This document shows positions 1 through 10,602 of a stretch of DNA of 64,000 bases, in pieces. The notes under the pieces were generated by a model, which had not been told where the DNA came from, made no database searches, and saw only the letters and a program-made list of their open reading frames with translations. The position numbers were made by a program, and so were the translations under genes. Source of the stretch: Camellia lanceoleosa (lineage: Eukaryota > Streptophyta > Magnoliopsida > Ericales > Theaceae); assembly GCA_025200525.1 (NCBI GenBank), contig CM045761.1, positions 56,631,438 to 56,695,437 of the forward strand, given 5' to 3'. The number at the start of each line of letters is the position of its first letter. Within the stretch, counting starts at the first letter, position 1.

Positions 1-693
1 GGATGTGATATCATTCTCATTAATTTTAATTTTACATCACTCACTTCACTTTCAAAATAGATTTTGAAATAAACATTCATAGTATATAACATTTTTATGT
101 GCATTTTTGTATAATAAATTGACTATATTGTTTATTGATTACTGTTGTTTTTTCTGCATTTAGGGTTCGTTTGGGAAGTGGATTAGTTTTTTGACTTTTT
201 TAGCTAGTTTAGTCTGGGGATAAAAACATCTCATTTGGGAAGGACTTTTAGCTTTTTTGACTTTTTTGTGAGAGAACGACTATAATGATTACAAGTTTGA
301 TGTGATATTTTATTTTTTGTGACTAAAAAATCTAATTTATTTTTTGTAACTATTTTAGTCCAAAAAAAAAAGTCTAACCTTTGACTTCCCAAATGAAGTG
401 TAGAGTGTATGAGAGTGGGAGGAGACTTTTCAATTAAGTTTGCATTAGTGAGAGTTTTGCATTACAGAAGTGGCAACCATGGTGCAATAAAAATGCTAAT
501 GAGAGAGTTCAAAAGGTTGCAATAAGACTTTCAAGAAGGAATCAATAGACCACTATAAAACAAGGCATTTTATCCACGTCTTAGAACGTGCATGGGTTCT
601 GCAGCCGTTATTCATCAATGAAACATCTGCATTAAATTCTCTTCTTTTCCTTGAACATTTTCCACTATCTAAGTATTCGAAAAGATTGATATA
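1..693. other. AT-rich flank without a supported gene
   Basis: No conserved coding frame is visible here. The main structure is a degraded Tourist-like inverted-repeat element at about 163-398, listed separately. A long minus-strand open frame covers 553-1404, but it runs antisense to the decayed plus-strand coding frame and shows no recognisable protein. I treat it as a shadow. Confidence 0.5.
163..398. mobile_element. Degraded Tourist-like MITE
   Basis: The left end GGGTTCGTTTGGGAAG follows a TTA. The right side carries the inverted match CTTCCCAAATGAA, but its last bases are decayed. The inside is rich in 'gactttttt' and 'agtc' motifs, as in the better-preserved copy at 62757-62984. Harbinger/Tourist elements typically have TTA/TAA target duplications and GG(C/G)-starting ends. 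Only one end is clear, so the borders are approximate. Confidence 0.4.
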
Positions 694-2018
694 ACTCTCA
701 TGGCCAAGCAAACCCTTTCTTACATGGATCAAACATACGAAGAGTTGTTTGATAATGCTATTCGTCCTTGAAAGAACCTTCATGCATTGATTAGCCACTC
801 GTACCCACCTCCATTTATACAAGTTCTGGAAGCTTTTGCAAATCAACGACCTTCGAACCAATAACCTATTGCTTACAATTCTTTGGAACAAAAATTTGCA
901 ACTATGGATATCGGAAGCTCTTCTTCTGCAACAAAGCCTTCTGCATGGGATGAGGCGGCTACTTCTTCTTCTTCTACGACCTCTGGTTGGGGATCTTGGC
1001 CTACCCTTACTCAACCTCAGATGAGAGAATGCATTCATCACCGATTCCCTAAATTCGATGACCCTCTTGCAGTCCCCCCCTTCTAAACACAGTTCCGTAG
1101 TATACCCATATGTTCCTTTTGATTGTCTACGCAGTCTTGAGGACAATTTGCTTTCAGCATGGTATACCTCTACCTTGCCATCTCGAATGGTGCGAAGTGT
1201 TCCATGTCCTGATGAAGCCTTAGGAATCAGTCCAGCGCTTTTAGCCAAAAAAGAAAAAATTTGTTCCTTCGATTGGCTGGAATGTGTGAACAGATCTGAA
1301 TTCCCAAGTTCGTTCATGAAACCTCCAACTGCTTCTTCTCTGCCTCCTAATCCAAATTGGATTGATAAATTGAGGCTCACTTTCTCCGAAGGCCAATACC
1401 TCACTCCTTACTAGGCTCCAGTGCCTCTAACTCCTTATCAGCAATATAGGGCTCAGACCCTGCTTACTGTTTTCTCCCACTTATCCTTTAAAGTCCTTCG
1501 AAGTGACATTTCCCACGAAAACCTCCTCTGGGCTTGTGACATTATGTCTCGAAGTCATCTTCTTAACCCTGTGGCCCAAACAGAGCTTTATACCTTTCTA
1601 CACCAACTCCCCCTCCTGCTCAACTAGCACTCCAATGCTTCAATTACCAGTGAAGTTTTGGATGAAGCTTTCTCTGCTCGAATTCAGGTCCAGTATGAGG
1701 CAGAGAACCTCCTTGATGAATATGAGATCTTCAAAAGTCAGGATTTAGAACGTAGGGAGAATGCTACTATGGACGAAGTGCATGGAGAAGAGGAGATGGA
1801 CGCAACAGATAGAGCCTTAAAACATATAGAATTCGAAGTGCAGGCCCAACAACTCTTTTTCCAACTAAGGGCTTATCAATTAGATAAACCAAACCTGGAC
1901 ATGATAGAGGATAGAGTAGGAAAAGAGTGTTTATTTATTGAATTTTGTTGGACTAAATTCTATGATCTTGTAAGTTTGTCCATTTCATATTTTTATGAGA
2001 TTGAGAATGTAGCCAAAT
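694..2018 (+). pseudogene. Decayed unrecognised ORF beyond the PMD gene of the gypsy element
   Basis: One frame starts with an ATG at 694 and reads through a TGA at about 763 and a TAA at about 859 to about 1082. A C7 tract near 1074-1080 marks an apparent frameshift. The second frame (about 1058-2020) then runs coding-like with only two in-frame TAG codons, at 1412-1414 and 1625-1627. The end is acidic and charged (ENLLDEYEIFK, then a GEEEMDATDRALKHIEFE-like stretch), which suggests a helical or coiled C-terminus. I do not recognise the protein. It lies on the same strand as the PMD gene and opposite to gag-pol. It could be another extra ORF of the same retroelement, or an older unrelated insertion. 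Confidence 0.45.
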
Positions 2019-2020
2019 GA

Positions 2021-2911
2021 ATCCTAATGTAAGTATTACTTATCAATAATACTAGGCTTTCTAAATTTCATTTGTCAGACTCTAACTTCATATTCCAATT
2101 GTAAACTTGATTGTATGCTTGATGCACTTTAACTTCTCAATTTCAACTTGAAGTCTAACTCAAACACTTCCAAAGTGTGGAATTTTCTTTCAAGAAAGAC
2201 AATCAGTGCTTTACATCCCAATTCTAGGATTAACATAATCTGCTTCGAATTAAACAACTCTACTTCGAAGCACAGACTACGTGCATCAAAGTATTGAAGC
2301 TTCCCACAGAGATTGCACTGTTTTATTACAAAAGGTGAGTCCCTTTGTATCTTTCATTGCTTAAACAAATATTGGTTTTTTGCTACTTCGAAGTCTAGAA
2401 CAAACAAACCCTAGTTGCAGAATATTTCAAATTTTGCTTTGAATGCTTTTACTTTCAAAAAGAAATTTAAAAACAAGTCTATCTTTAATCCCCTTGAAGT
2501 AAACAAACACTTGAGCATTCTTGCGCTCTTAGGTATGTGCTTCGAAGCCAACTTCTTGCTTTCGAAACCCTAGCTAATCGTTTGTCAACTTTTGAGCCAA
2601 AGCTTGGCTTCGAAGCCAAGTATTTGATTTCGAAGCCATTATGAGTATTTGAGGTGCGTTTCCCTCCAAATTGTCAATATTGAGGTAGGCTTTTCACATC
2701 CGTACCTTCAATACTTCTTTATGAATTCTACCCGTTCAAAGCAATTGGGTATTTTTCAGACAGAAAGGTTTTAAAACCCTTCTCTTCAGTTCTTTCAATT
2801 CACTTGCTCGCCAAACACATCAACCCTTCGCTTCTATTGACTTCTCCTTTTCTTTACCCTTTTTTTCTCAATTTTGTCTTCTTTAAACCTTTGTCAGTGG
2901 CTTCTTCCTCC
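2021..2911. other. Non-coding stretch upstream of the antisense PMD gene
   Basis: There is no sustained coding frame. Seven copies of the palindrome TTCGAA fall within 2244-2634 (2244, 2264, 2387, 2541, 2561, 2609, 2629), several extended to CTTCGAAGCC. A T/C-rich stretch follows (2760-2900), just before the first PMD methionine at 2928. The position fits a promoter or leader region for the plus-strand gene, but that role is inferred. Confidence 0.4.
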
Positions 2912-2927
2912 TCAAAGATACCAGTCA

Positions 2928-5900
2928 TGGAACGTGTGAGTCCATCTGTAGCTTTGAAGAGGATCATTGATGAAGAGTGTGAATAATACAAGGCTGGTGG
3001 GAAAAGTGCCATTGACGAATGCATCTTCATTCCCTATCACCATGGACAACAAGAATGCATGCTTGGGCCCATTTTCAAGGAGATTCCTACTGAGCTCCCA
3101 GCTCTGTATCCACGTCTGGAAAATCATTGCCTCATTTATGTAGACGGTCTTGATTGGGGAAGCTAGAGGATGAACCAACCTCATCGTTGCTGGCCCACAG
3201 TAAGACCAGAGTGGGAGGAATTGTATGATCGGGTTGTCCCTAATAGGACACTGGATCTTCAGGAATTTTGCTTTTTCGACACCCTTCAATTGTTCAGGTT
3301 CACCATTTCAAGGGACCTTTTTTTAATTCATGCTGCTCTTTGTTTTTGGAATTCTACTTTTAATTCTTCCAATTTAAATGTGGGATGATGGCTCCTATTG
3401 TCCTTGACATCTGCCATCTATTGGGATTATCCCCTACTGGTACCTCAATTGGTCCAGAATATCCTGACCTCAAAACCCCCTTTTTCTCTCCCCTCTCTGA
3501 ACTTATCCTATAGTGACTTTGTCAAGGTTGAGAACAAAAGAGAAGGCCTGTGACTGATAGGGAATTTTTCTCTTTTTTATTGTATTGGCTTTACAAATTC
3601 CTCTTCTGTACTCTTTCTTAGAGGATCATGCCTGAGTTTGCCCCTCTTGCCAAAGCCCTTATTTTACAGAGAAAGGTGGCCTTAGCTCCATACGTTTTGG
3701 GTCACGTTTATAGAGCTTGTTCCCCTTTTTGTGAAAAACCCTTGGATGCCAATCAAGGAGGCCCATTTTGGATACTCCAACTTTGGGTTTTTTCATACTT
3801 CGCTGATCTACAGTCTAAATGCTTAAGGTTTTTGGAGCTAAACCCTACCACTCATGGTATGAAGTTAGCCAATGTTTCATTTTATCCTTCCGTCTTTGCC
3901 TTTTACTTTTCTTTCTTTCACCAACTCCCAACTTCCCCTTCTTCTCACACCTTCCGCCCCTTCGAAACTAACAATATTGGCCCATCCTGGCTGAGAACCT
4001 TTTTGAGTGATAGGTCTTGTTCTACGCCCCAGCACAAAAACATATGGGCCTCTATTCTAATCCCCAGGGAACTATTCATTGGTACTATGAACCCTAGAGC
4101 TTACAAGTGCATTTCTGAGCCTTATTGTCCTGCCCAATTTGCTAGGCAATTTGGACTCACACAAGGGGTCCCTATCCCTCTCTGCAGTCAGTCCAATTTA
4201 AGCCTTACCAACAGAGATTTGAAGATTCGAAGATCCAGATTGGAAGAAGCAACTTCCAAATTTATCCAAGATTTAATTGACTTTGAGTATTTACCCTTCA
4301 TTCCTCAAAGCAATTCATTGAAGAGGTACCAAAATTGGTGGATGGCCAACATGGAGGTGCACTTGGCTATTTCTCCTCAAGATTTATTGATGGTACTAGA
4401 TGTACCTCAAGCCAAGTACAAAGAGACTGGAGTTGTTATTTCCTCAACTGCTCATATTACCCCAGCTCTTGCACTTACTACTACAAAGTCTGCTCCTACT
4501 GCCTCACTTCCTTTTAGAGTTACTCGAGCTGCCTCGAAGAAAAGTATGTACTACTGCTTCTTTTCTTTTCTCCTCCTTTATGATGCTCTTGCTCCTACTT
4601 ATAGTTCTTTCTCTGATGTAGGTGGTGTGGGTGCCTCATAGGGAGATTCTCCCTAAAAGGTTCAAGCTTTAAATCTTCTCAGAAGCAAACAGCAATAACA
4701 AAGGAAAAGAAAGCTCTTGCTTAATCTTGAAGAGGAGGTACCTAAGATTCATGTAGAAGAAAAGGAAACAAAAAAAAAAAAAAAACAGAAGAAGAGCAAG
4801 AGACATCATTAAAAAGAAGGAAGAAAATGACGATCTCTCTTTTTGATTTCACTAGGGACCTTATTCATGAAGCATCTGCTAAAGTAGTGAAGCAGAACAC
4901 TCCAAAGAACTTATTGTATTTCAAAGGGGTGAGAAGAGGAGGCAACAACAAATGCTTAGGGATAAAGTTGTTGCTGCTAATGAACTCCAAAGAGAAGCTA
5001 CAAGGAAACAACAAACTACTAAACATTATACCCTTCGCAGCTCTCCAACTATTGCCACCATTTCTGAAACCAGTAATTTCCTTTCGTGTCTCTAATTTCT
5101 TTTCTCAAGTTCTTGATACTAAAACTTAATATTACTTTGCATTTCTTCTTTTGCAACAACAGTTACTCTGCCTTCTCCTTCAATAAGGACTCCTTCAGTT
5201 TCATCTGAAGCTGAAAAACCTCGAATTGTAGAGCCTATTCAAGCAATACTTCCACTCTCTGGTCCTACACTTTTCATACATTTCTTGAGGCAAACCATTC
5301 CTGCATTCCTATCCTTAAGCTTAACACCATACTTTCCTCTTCTATCCTTTAACTCTGCCCAATTTATTATTCTTTCAAGCCTTGCCGCTCCTTCCCCACC
5401 TGAGGAAATTCCAGCTATTACTTCATCACCAGTAATAGCTGATCTCCTTAGAAAAGACACTGGTAACTCACCAGTTCCTTGTCCACTATCCCTATCTAGC
5501 TCCAGTCCCTCTTCTCTTGACTTCCTGGTAACCAAGACTATAAAAACTTCCAGGGATACTTCATCTTCCTCTCCTATCCCTATGCAACCATCTCTTCCTC
5601 CTACCAGAGCTCTTTCTACATCAACCATGACAACAGAAGAGGTGGACATTTTCAAAGCTAGATTAGCTAGCCTTTTTGACATGCTTTCCACCATTCCAAC
5701 AGCTAGCAATGACACTAAGCCATTAGTCCTGACTGATTCTCTCTTAGAAATTTTTGAGAGCTCTTCCTCCACCAGTAGGACTTCCTTGCCTTCATTACAT
5801 TTGGACTGCAGTTTGGAGTTGCTAACATTCTTCCCGAGGATCCCCTTCGAAGCCTTGCAAAGGCCTATTATCAAGAATGGCTTCCTTCAGTGCTGCAAGG

Positions 5901-6181
5901 TTGTTGAGCAATCCAACATGACTATTTCAAGTCATTTATCTCAGGCAGCAGCTACCATTGACTTTTATATCAACATCTGTCATGTTGCAAAAGCTGTAGA
6001 GGAGAAATTGTTGAGAGACCAAAGATTTGTTTCCGAGATACATGCTAAAGTGTCAAAATTAAAAGAACAACATTCCTCCGTCTCTCAGTTTCGAGCTCAA
6101 CTATTGGAGAAGAAAGCTCAACTAGAAAAAGATTTATCAGCAGTTAACCTAGCTTTGGATCGAACTGCCACCAAGATGTAA
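2928..6181 (+). pseudogene. Plant mobile domain (aminotransferase-like) gene, antisense in a Ty3/gypsy element, disrupted
   Basis: The plus-strand frames read as a PMD-family protein (PF10536 type). The N-terminal block includes MERVSPSVALKRIIDEECE, followed by a block with IFIPYHHGQQ. The core is at 3628-4641, with EFAPLAKALILQRKVAL, then GGPFWILQLWVFSYF and later NWWMANMEVHLAISPQDLL. A Ser/Thr/Pro-rich linker follows (about 5160-5640). The C-terminal part ends in a Lys/Glu/Gln-rich coiled coil (about 5990-6181) with a TAA stop. Breaks are a TAA at about 2984, a TAG at about 3165, frame changes around 3385-3625 and an interrupted join at 4641-5285. PMD proteins occur as host genes (MAIN/MAIL types) and as passengers of Tat-lineage gypsy elements. 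Here the gene converges tail to tail with the integrase end, as expected for the passenger form. Confidence 0.75.
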
Positions 6182-6396
6182 ATTACCAACCAAGGACTGG
6201 CTGATCGAAAGCAGGATATGACTACGGCCATTCAGTTGTTCCCAGCTCTTAGGAGTAGAGAGTCAATTGTAAAGAAACAACTGAAACATTGTATTGACTT
6301 TTGAGCCAATCTATGGCTGCATGTATTCAACTCATTATGAAATAAAATCTTTATTTATTATTCGAGTGTTTTCATACTCCTCTTGTTTAGCACTTA
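6182..6396. terminator. Convergent 3' ends of the PMD gene (+) and gag-pol (-)
   Basis: The 215-bp gap separates the PMD stop from the stop of the integrase frame at 6397. It contains AATAAA on the plus strand at about 6341, a plausible poly(A) signal for the PMD transcript. Tail-to-tail placement fits an extra antisense ORF in the 3' part of a Tat-type element. Confidence 0.35.
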
Positions 6397-7500
6397 TTAT
6401 ACTCCTTGCGTTTCCCATATAGTTAGATAATAAGGCTTCAAATACCTGCCATTAATTTTCTTAGGGTGTACATACCCATTTAAATTTCTCAAATGATATG
6501 CTCCCCAAGGTAAAACTCTGTGAACTTGATATGGTCCTTCCCAATTAAGTGACCATTTGCCAAACTTATGGCTTTTAATCTCTATTGGGAGTATTGTCTT
6601 CCATACCAAATCACCTTTATCAAAGCTAATGTGCTTGACTTTTTTATTATAGTTTTTGGTTGCTTTCCTCTTTTGGAAAAGAATGCTATTTAATGCCAAA
6701 ATTCTAACTTTATCCACATTTTCTAATTCCAAGCACATACTCTGATGGTACAGCTCAGGAACTAATTGATCCTGGCATTTCACCCTCAAAGACTTAATGT
6801 TAATTTCTACAGGTAACACTGCATCATGCCCATATACTAAGGCATAAGGAGTAACTCCTATACTTGATCTTGGAGAAGTCCTATAAGCTCATAATACATC
6901 CAACAGTAAGTTATGCCAATCCCTGGGATTGTCTTCCACAACTCTCTGTATTCCTTTCTTTAAAGACTTATTGGATGATTCTGCTTGACCATTTGCTTGT
7001 GTATAATAGGGGGTGGAATTAATAAGGCTAATTCCAAACTCTGTCGCAAAAGACTTTACCATCTTTCCATCAAATACAGTCCCATTATCCATAGTTATGG
7101 TCTGTGGAATGCCAAACCTGTGTATCAGATCCTTAATAAATCCAATAACCTCAGTTTGGTCCACAGCCTTATATGGTTTAGCTTTGACCCACTTAGTGAA
7201 TTAATCTGTGGCCACTAAGATGAAACAATGGTGCTTCGAAGAGGGTGGATGTATTTTCCCTATCATATCCATAGCCCAGCTTCTAAATGGCCAAGGTTTC
7301 ATAACTGCATGTAAATCAGTTACTAGCACATGTCTTATCACGTCATGTTTGTGGCATGCCTAGCAACCTCTAGCATACTCTATACAACCTTTAAGAATGG
7401 TAGGCCAATAGTAGGAATGCCTTCAAAGTAATCATCTCATCTTCACGCCAGGCTAATGAGCACCGCAAATACATTCATGAACTTCAGCCATGGTTGTTAA
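6397..7500 (-). pseudogene. Ty3/gypsy integrase region (degraded)
   Basis: Minus-strand frames show the integrase core. The first Asp is in WAMDMIGK, the second in TMDNGTVF, and the Glu in NGQAESSNK, so the D,D,E set is visible. The C-terminal part (6397-6819) has the usual GDLVWK and NWEGPYQVHRV blocks and ends at LKPYYLTIWE. Stops interrupt the frame, for example after VATD (about 7201) and after LLLDVL (6889), so no active enzyme is encoded. It joins upstream to the RNase H regions and converges with the PMD gene. No chromodomain is visible. Confidence 0.85.
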
Positions 7501-7728
7501 TGCTTATTTCGGCCCTAGACATTCCAATAACAATCCATCTACTCCCCTTTTATAAAGAGCATTACCATACACTATGTATTGCATGGATTGTAATTTGATC
7601 TTTCTACTGGCTTTCGAAGATGGGCTAGTTAGGTACTGCATTATTGGATGCCTCCAATCTTGATCTTGCAAATCATTATGATTGACTTCTAACACCACAT
7701 TTCTTTTAACTAAATGTGGTATTAATTT

Positions 7729-8130
7729 TTAATATGTTGCTTGACTTACATTCATTTGAGTGCCATCCCTTCTTCTGAAATTCGAAACTTTCTGAGCTAC
7801 ATCATTAGTTTTGTTATTCATGAATCTTGGGATATAAGTCACATTTGCTATTTGAAATTGAGAAAGCAAATGTAATGCAACAACATAGTATGGTAACATG
7901 CTTGCACTTTGACATTTGAAAATTCTTTTAACTTGGTTTACCACCAATTAAGAATCCCTAAATATATCAACTGCATGGGCTTGTAATCCAATAAGCATTT
8001 CCAGCCCCATTATTAAAGCTTCATATTCAACTTGATTATTAGAATAAGTATTTTCATCAACTCTAAAACCATGTGCGGGTTCTATCCCTTGTGGTGACCA
8101 ATTCTAGTTAGACCATTAGCTTTTGATCCA
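7729..8130 (-). pseudogene. Second RNase H domain of the gypsy element
   Basis: The minus strand reads NNQVEYEALIMGLEML, then VDIFRDS-stop-LVVNQV. This is the typical active-site layout of the additional (archaeal-like) RNase H found after the first RNase H in Tat-lineage gypsy elements. The TAA at about 7950 sits where Gln is normal in DSQLV, so it is a point lesion. The domain lies between the RT/RNase H block and integrase, and it is the main reason for assigning the Tat lineage. Confidence 0.7.
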
Positions 8131-9584
8131 TCAAGCTACATTTGCCATGGCGCAATATTAACCATACCAAGATCCATTATCTCTTGGCTTTCTGTCTGAC
8201 ATGGATGATCTACCAAGAAATTGGCTAGAACTTGTCCTTTTACTGCTTTTTGGGAGACATACTCTAGATGAAATTCTGATAAGGCTAGTATCTATTTGCC
8301 AATTCTTCCTCTCAACATAGGTCTAGATAACATGTACTTAACCAAATCTGTGGTTGCAATTACTAAGACAACTATAGGCAAAAGATAATATCTTAATTTC
8401 ATTACTGCAAAGTACAATGCAAGGCACAGCTTTTCTACAGCTGAATATTTACATTCACAAAAATTCAAAAACCTACTAAGATAATAAACTGTTTGTTCCT
8501 TGTCTTCTTCATTGTCCTAGGCTAGGAAAACTCCCAATGAATCTTCTGTTACAGCAATGTATAACTTCAATGGCTTGTCACTCTTTGATGACATTAGTAA
8601 TGGAGGTTTGGCCAAGTAGGCTTTGATTACTTCGAAAGCAATTTGATGCTCTGCTGTCCACACAAACTCTTCTTCATCCTTTAACCTTAATAGAGAAGAA
8701 AATACTTTAGTTTTCCCAATAGTGTTAGAAATAAATCTTCGAAGAAAATTAACCTGACCCAGGAATTTTTGTACTTCTTTCTTACTTGATGGAGGCTTGG
8801 CCTCAATGATGGCTTTGGCTTTATTCTAATCAATCTGTATTTCTTTTTTGTGTACTACATACCCCAAGAAATTTCCAGCTGATACATCAAAAGCACATTT
8901 GAGAGGATTAAGCTTCAACATGAACTTTCTCATTCTTTCGAAAGCTGCTTCCAAGTGAAACAAGTGTTCCTCCATGGGCTGGGATTTTACTACAATGTTA
9001 TCAATGTAACATTCTAGATACCCTCCAATGAGATCATGGAAGATAGTGTTCATTGCTCTTTGATATATAGCCCCAACATTCTTTAAACCAAATGGTATTT
9101 TAACCTATTCGAAGGTGCCTATGTTTCTAGGACATCTGAATGCTGTCTTATGGACATCCTCCTCTGCAATGCAGATTTGGTTGTAACCAGAATGTCCATC
9201 CATCATAGATAAAATCTGGTGCCTTGCTGAACTGTCCACCGATAAGTCTACTATGGACATGGGATACTCATCTTTTAGAGTTGCCAAATTCAGGTTCCTA
9301 AAATCAATGCACACCCTCATTTTACCATTCTTTTTAATCACAGGCACAATATTGGATAGCCATTCAACATACCTGACTGTTCTAATAAAGCCTGCCTTAA
9401 AGAGCCTGAGAATTTCCTCCTTGACCTTCTGAATCACTTTAGGACTCATCCTTCTTGGCTTTTGCTTGTATAGCTTGAAATTAGGTCTCATAGGGAGCCT
9501 ATGTTCCACTAATGACCTATCCAATCCTGACAATTCATTATAAGACCATCCAAAATAATCTTTATATCTTTTTAAGACTACCAA
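8130..9584 (-). pseudogene. Ty3/gypsy reverse transcriptase and first RNase H (degraded)
   Basis: The minus strand shows the RT blocks in order: HRLPMRPNFKLYKQKPRRM, then KKNGKMRVCIDFRNLN, then MMDGHSGYNQI. The catalytic box reads CYIDNIVVKS, where Y-I/V-D-D is expected, so the second Asp is replaced by Asn. The connection and RNase H region follow (KFLGQVNFLRRFI, CECKYSAVEKLCLAL). In-frame stops occur after CPRNIGTFE (9105), after KKEIQID (8826) and later. The order PR-RT-RH-aRH-INT is normal for Ty3/gypsy. The element cannot be autonomous as it stands. Confidence 0.88.
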
Positions 9585-9662
9585 TAATTGGTCTCTGTCA
9601 AAAGCACTTAACCAAGCACTAATATAAGTAGGTTGCTGTGCAGAACCTTCCCCTAAATTAAC

Positions 9663-10600
9663 TTATTCTAAGGGGTCTTGTACTTGAGAACTTATTGATG
9701 CTTCTCCTTTGATTTCTTCTGGCTTCGAAGTAATTTCTTTGCTTTGTTCTGCTTCCACTTTTCCCGGGTCAACATCTTTGTCTTCTTCCTCATAGACAAA
9801 GTCTATCCATAAGGCTTCTTCTTCCTGTATCTCCTGGACTTTTGTTTTGATATCCAACGCACAGTATTTATCAAAGGCCAAAAACCTGACTTGTTGCTGC
9901 TCCTGCTTACAGCCAACTACCATGGCTTCTTTCTCTTGCTCTTGAACCTTCTGGACTATTGATTTTATGTCCAATACTGAGAACTTAACTAAAGCCAAGG
10001 ATTTGGCCTCTTGGGTTTCATCTTTTTGCCTACAACCAGGCATCATTGTCATCCTTGGTGACAAATTCTTCATCAGCACTTTCCTAGACTAAGTGCTTTA
10101 GGTGTGCTAATTCTTCATCAGCCGTCACTTCGGCTGATCCATCAGGCTTTAGTATACTGAGTGGTGTCACTCCTTCAGTATACAATTTGGCCTCTGCAAA
10201 GTCAGCACAAGCTATGAAGGGTTGAGGGTTTGCATTGATCTCCTTTGTCTCCCCATTGCATAAGGTCATCATTATCTTCTGATGTAAAGAGGAAGGCACA
10301 CATTTGTTGGTGTGGATCCAATCCCTACCAAGTAAAGCATTATACTTAGCATTACTATTAATAACAAAGAATGCAGTCATGCAATCTCTGGTCCCCACAC
10401 TCAAGTTAATGGGTAAAATACCCTGAGCCATCTACTTATCCCCAGCGAAGCCAGCAATGGTTGTGCTGGTTGGGATTAGTATGGCGTTCCTTTTTCCTAG
10501 TTTCTTTAAAGAAGATTTCGGAAGTAGGTTTACTACTGCACCATTGTCCACCAATACCCGGTTCATCTGTATCCCATCGAAAAAGGCCTTGATATACAAG
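9663..10600 (-). pseudogene. Gypsy aspartic protease and protease-RT linker
   Basis: The minus-strand frame at about 10,440-10,600 contains RVLVDNGAVVNLLP. This is a retroviral-type protease active site in the form D-N-G-A rather than D-S/T-G-A. The continuation at 10,150-10,431 includes YNALLGRDWIHTNKC, the usual C-terminal protease block. The frame at 9663-10,079 is a Glu/Lys/Gln-rich linker with two related copies of a block around CALDIK/SVLDIKS. A stop (about 10,432) and frame changes separate these parts. Confidence 0.7.
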
Positions 10601-10602
10601 GG

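Noticed and set aside
553..1404. 283-codon minus-strand open frame
   Set aside because: It overlaps a plus-strand frame with clearer coding pattern, is Arg/Ser/Cys-rich without domains, and has no promoter or partner. It is likely a shadow frame.
1..2900. Search for the 3' LTR of the gypsy element
   Set aside because: I compared the ends and TATA region of the 12.7-13.3 kb LTR with this stretch by eye and found no match. The LTR may be outside the window or deleted, so none is annotated.
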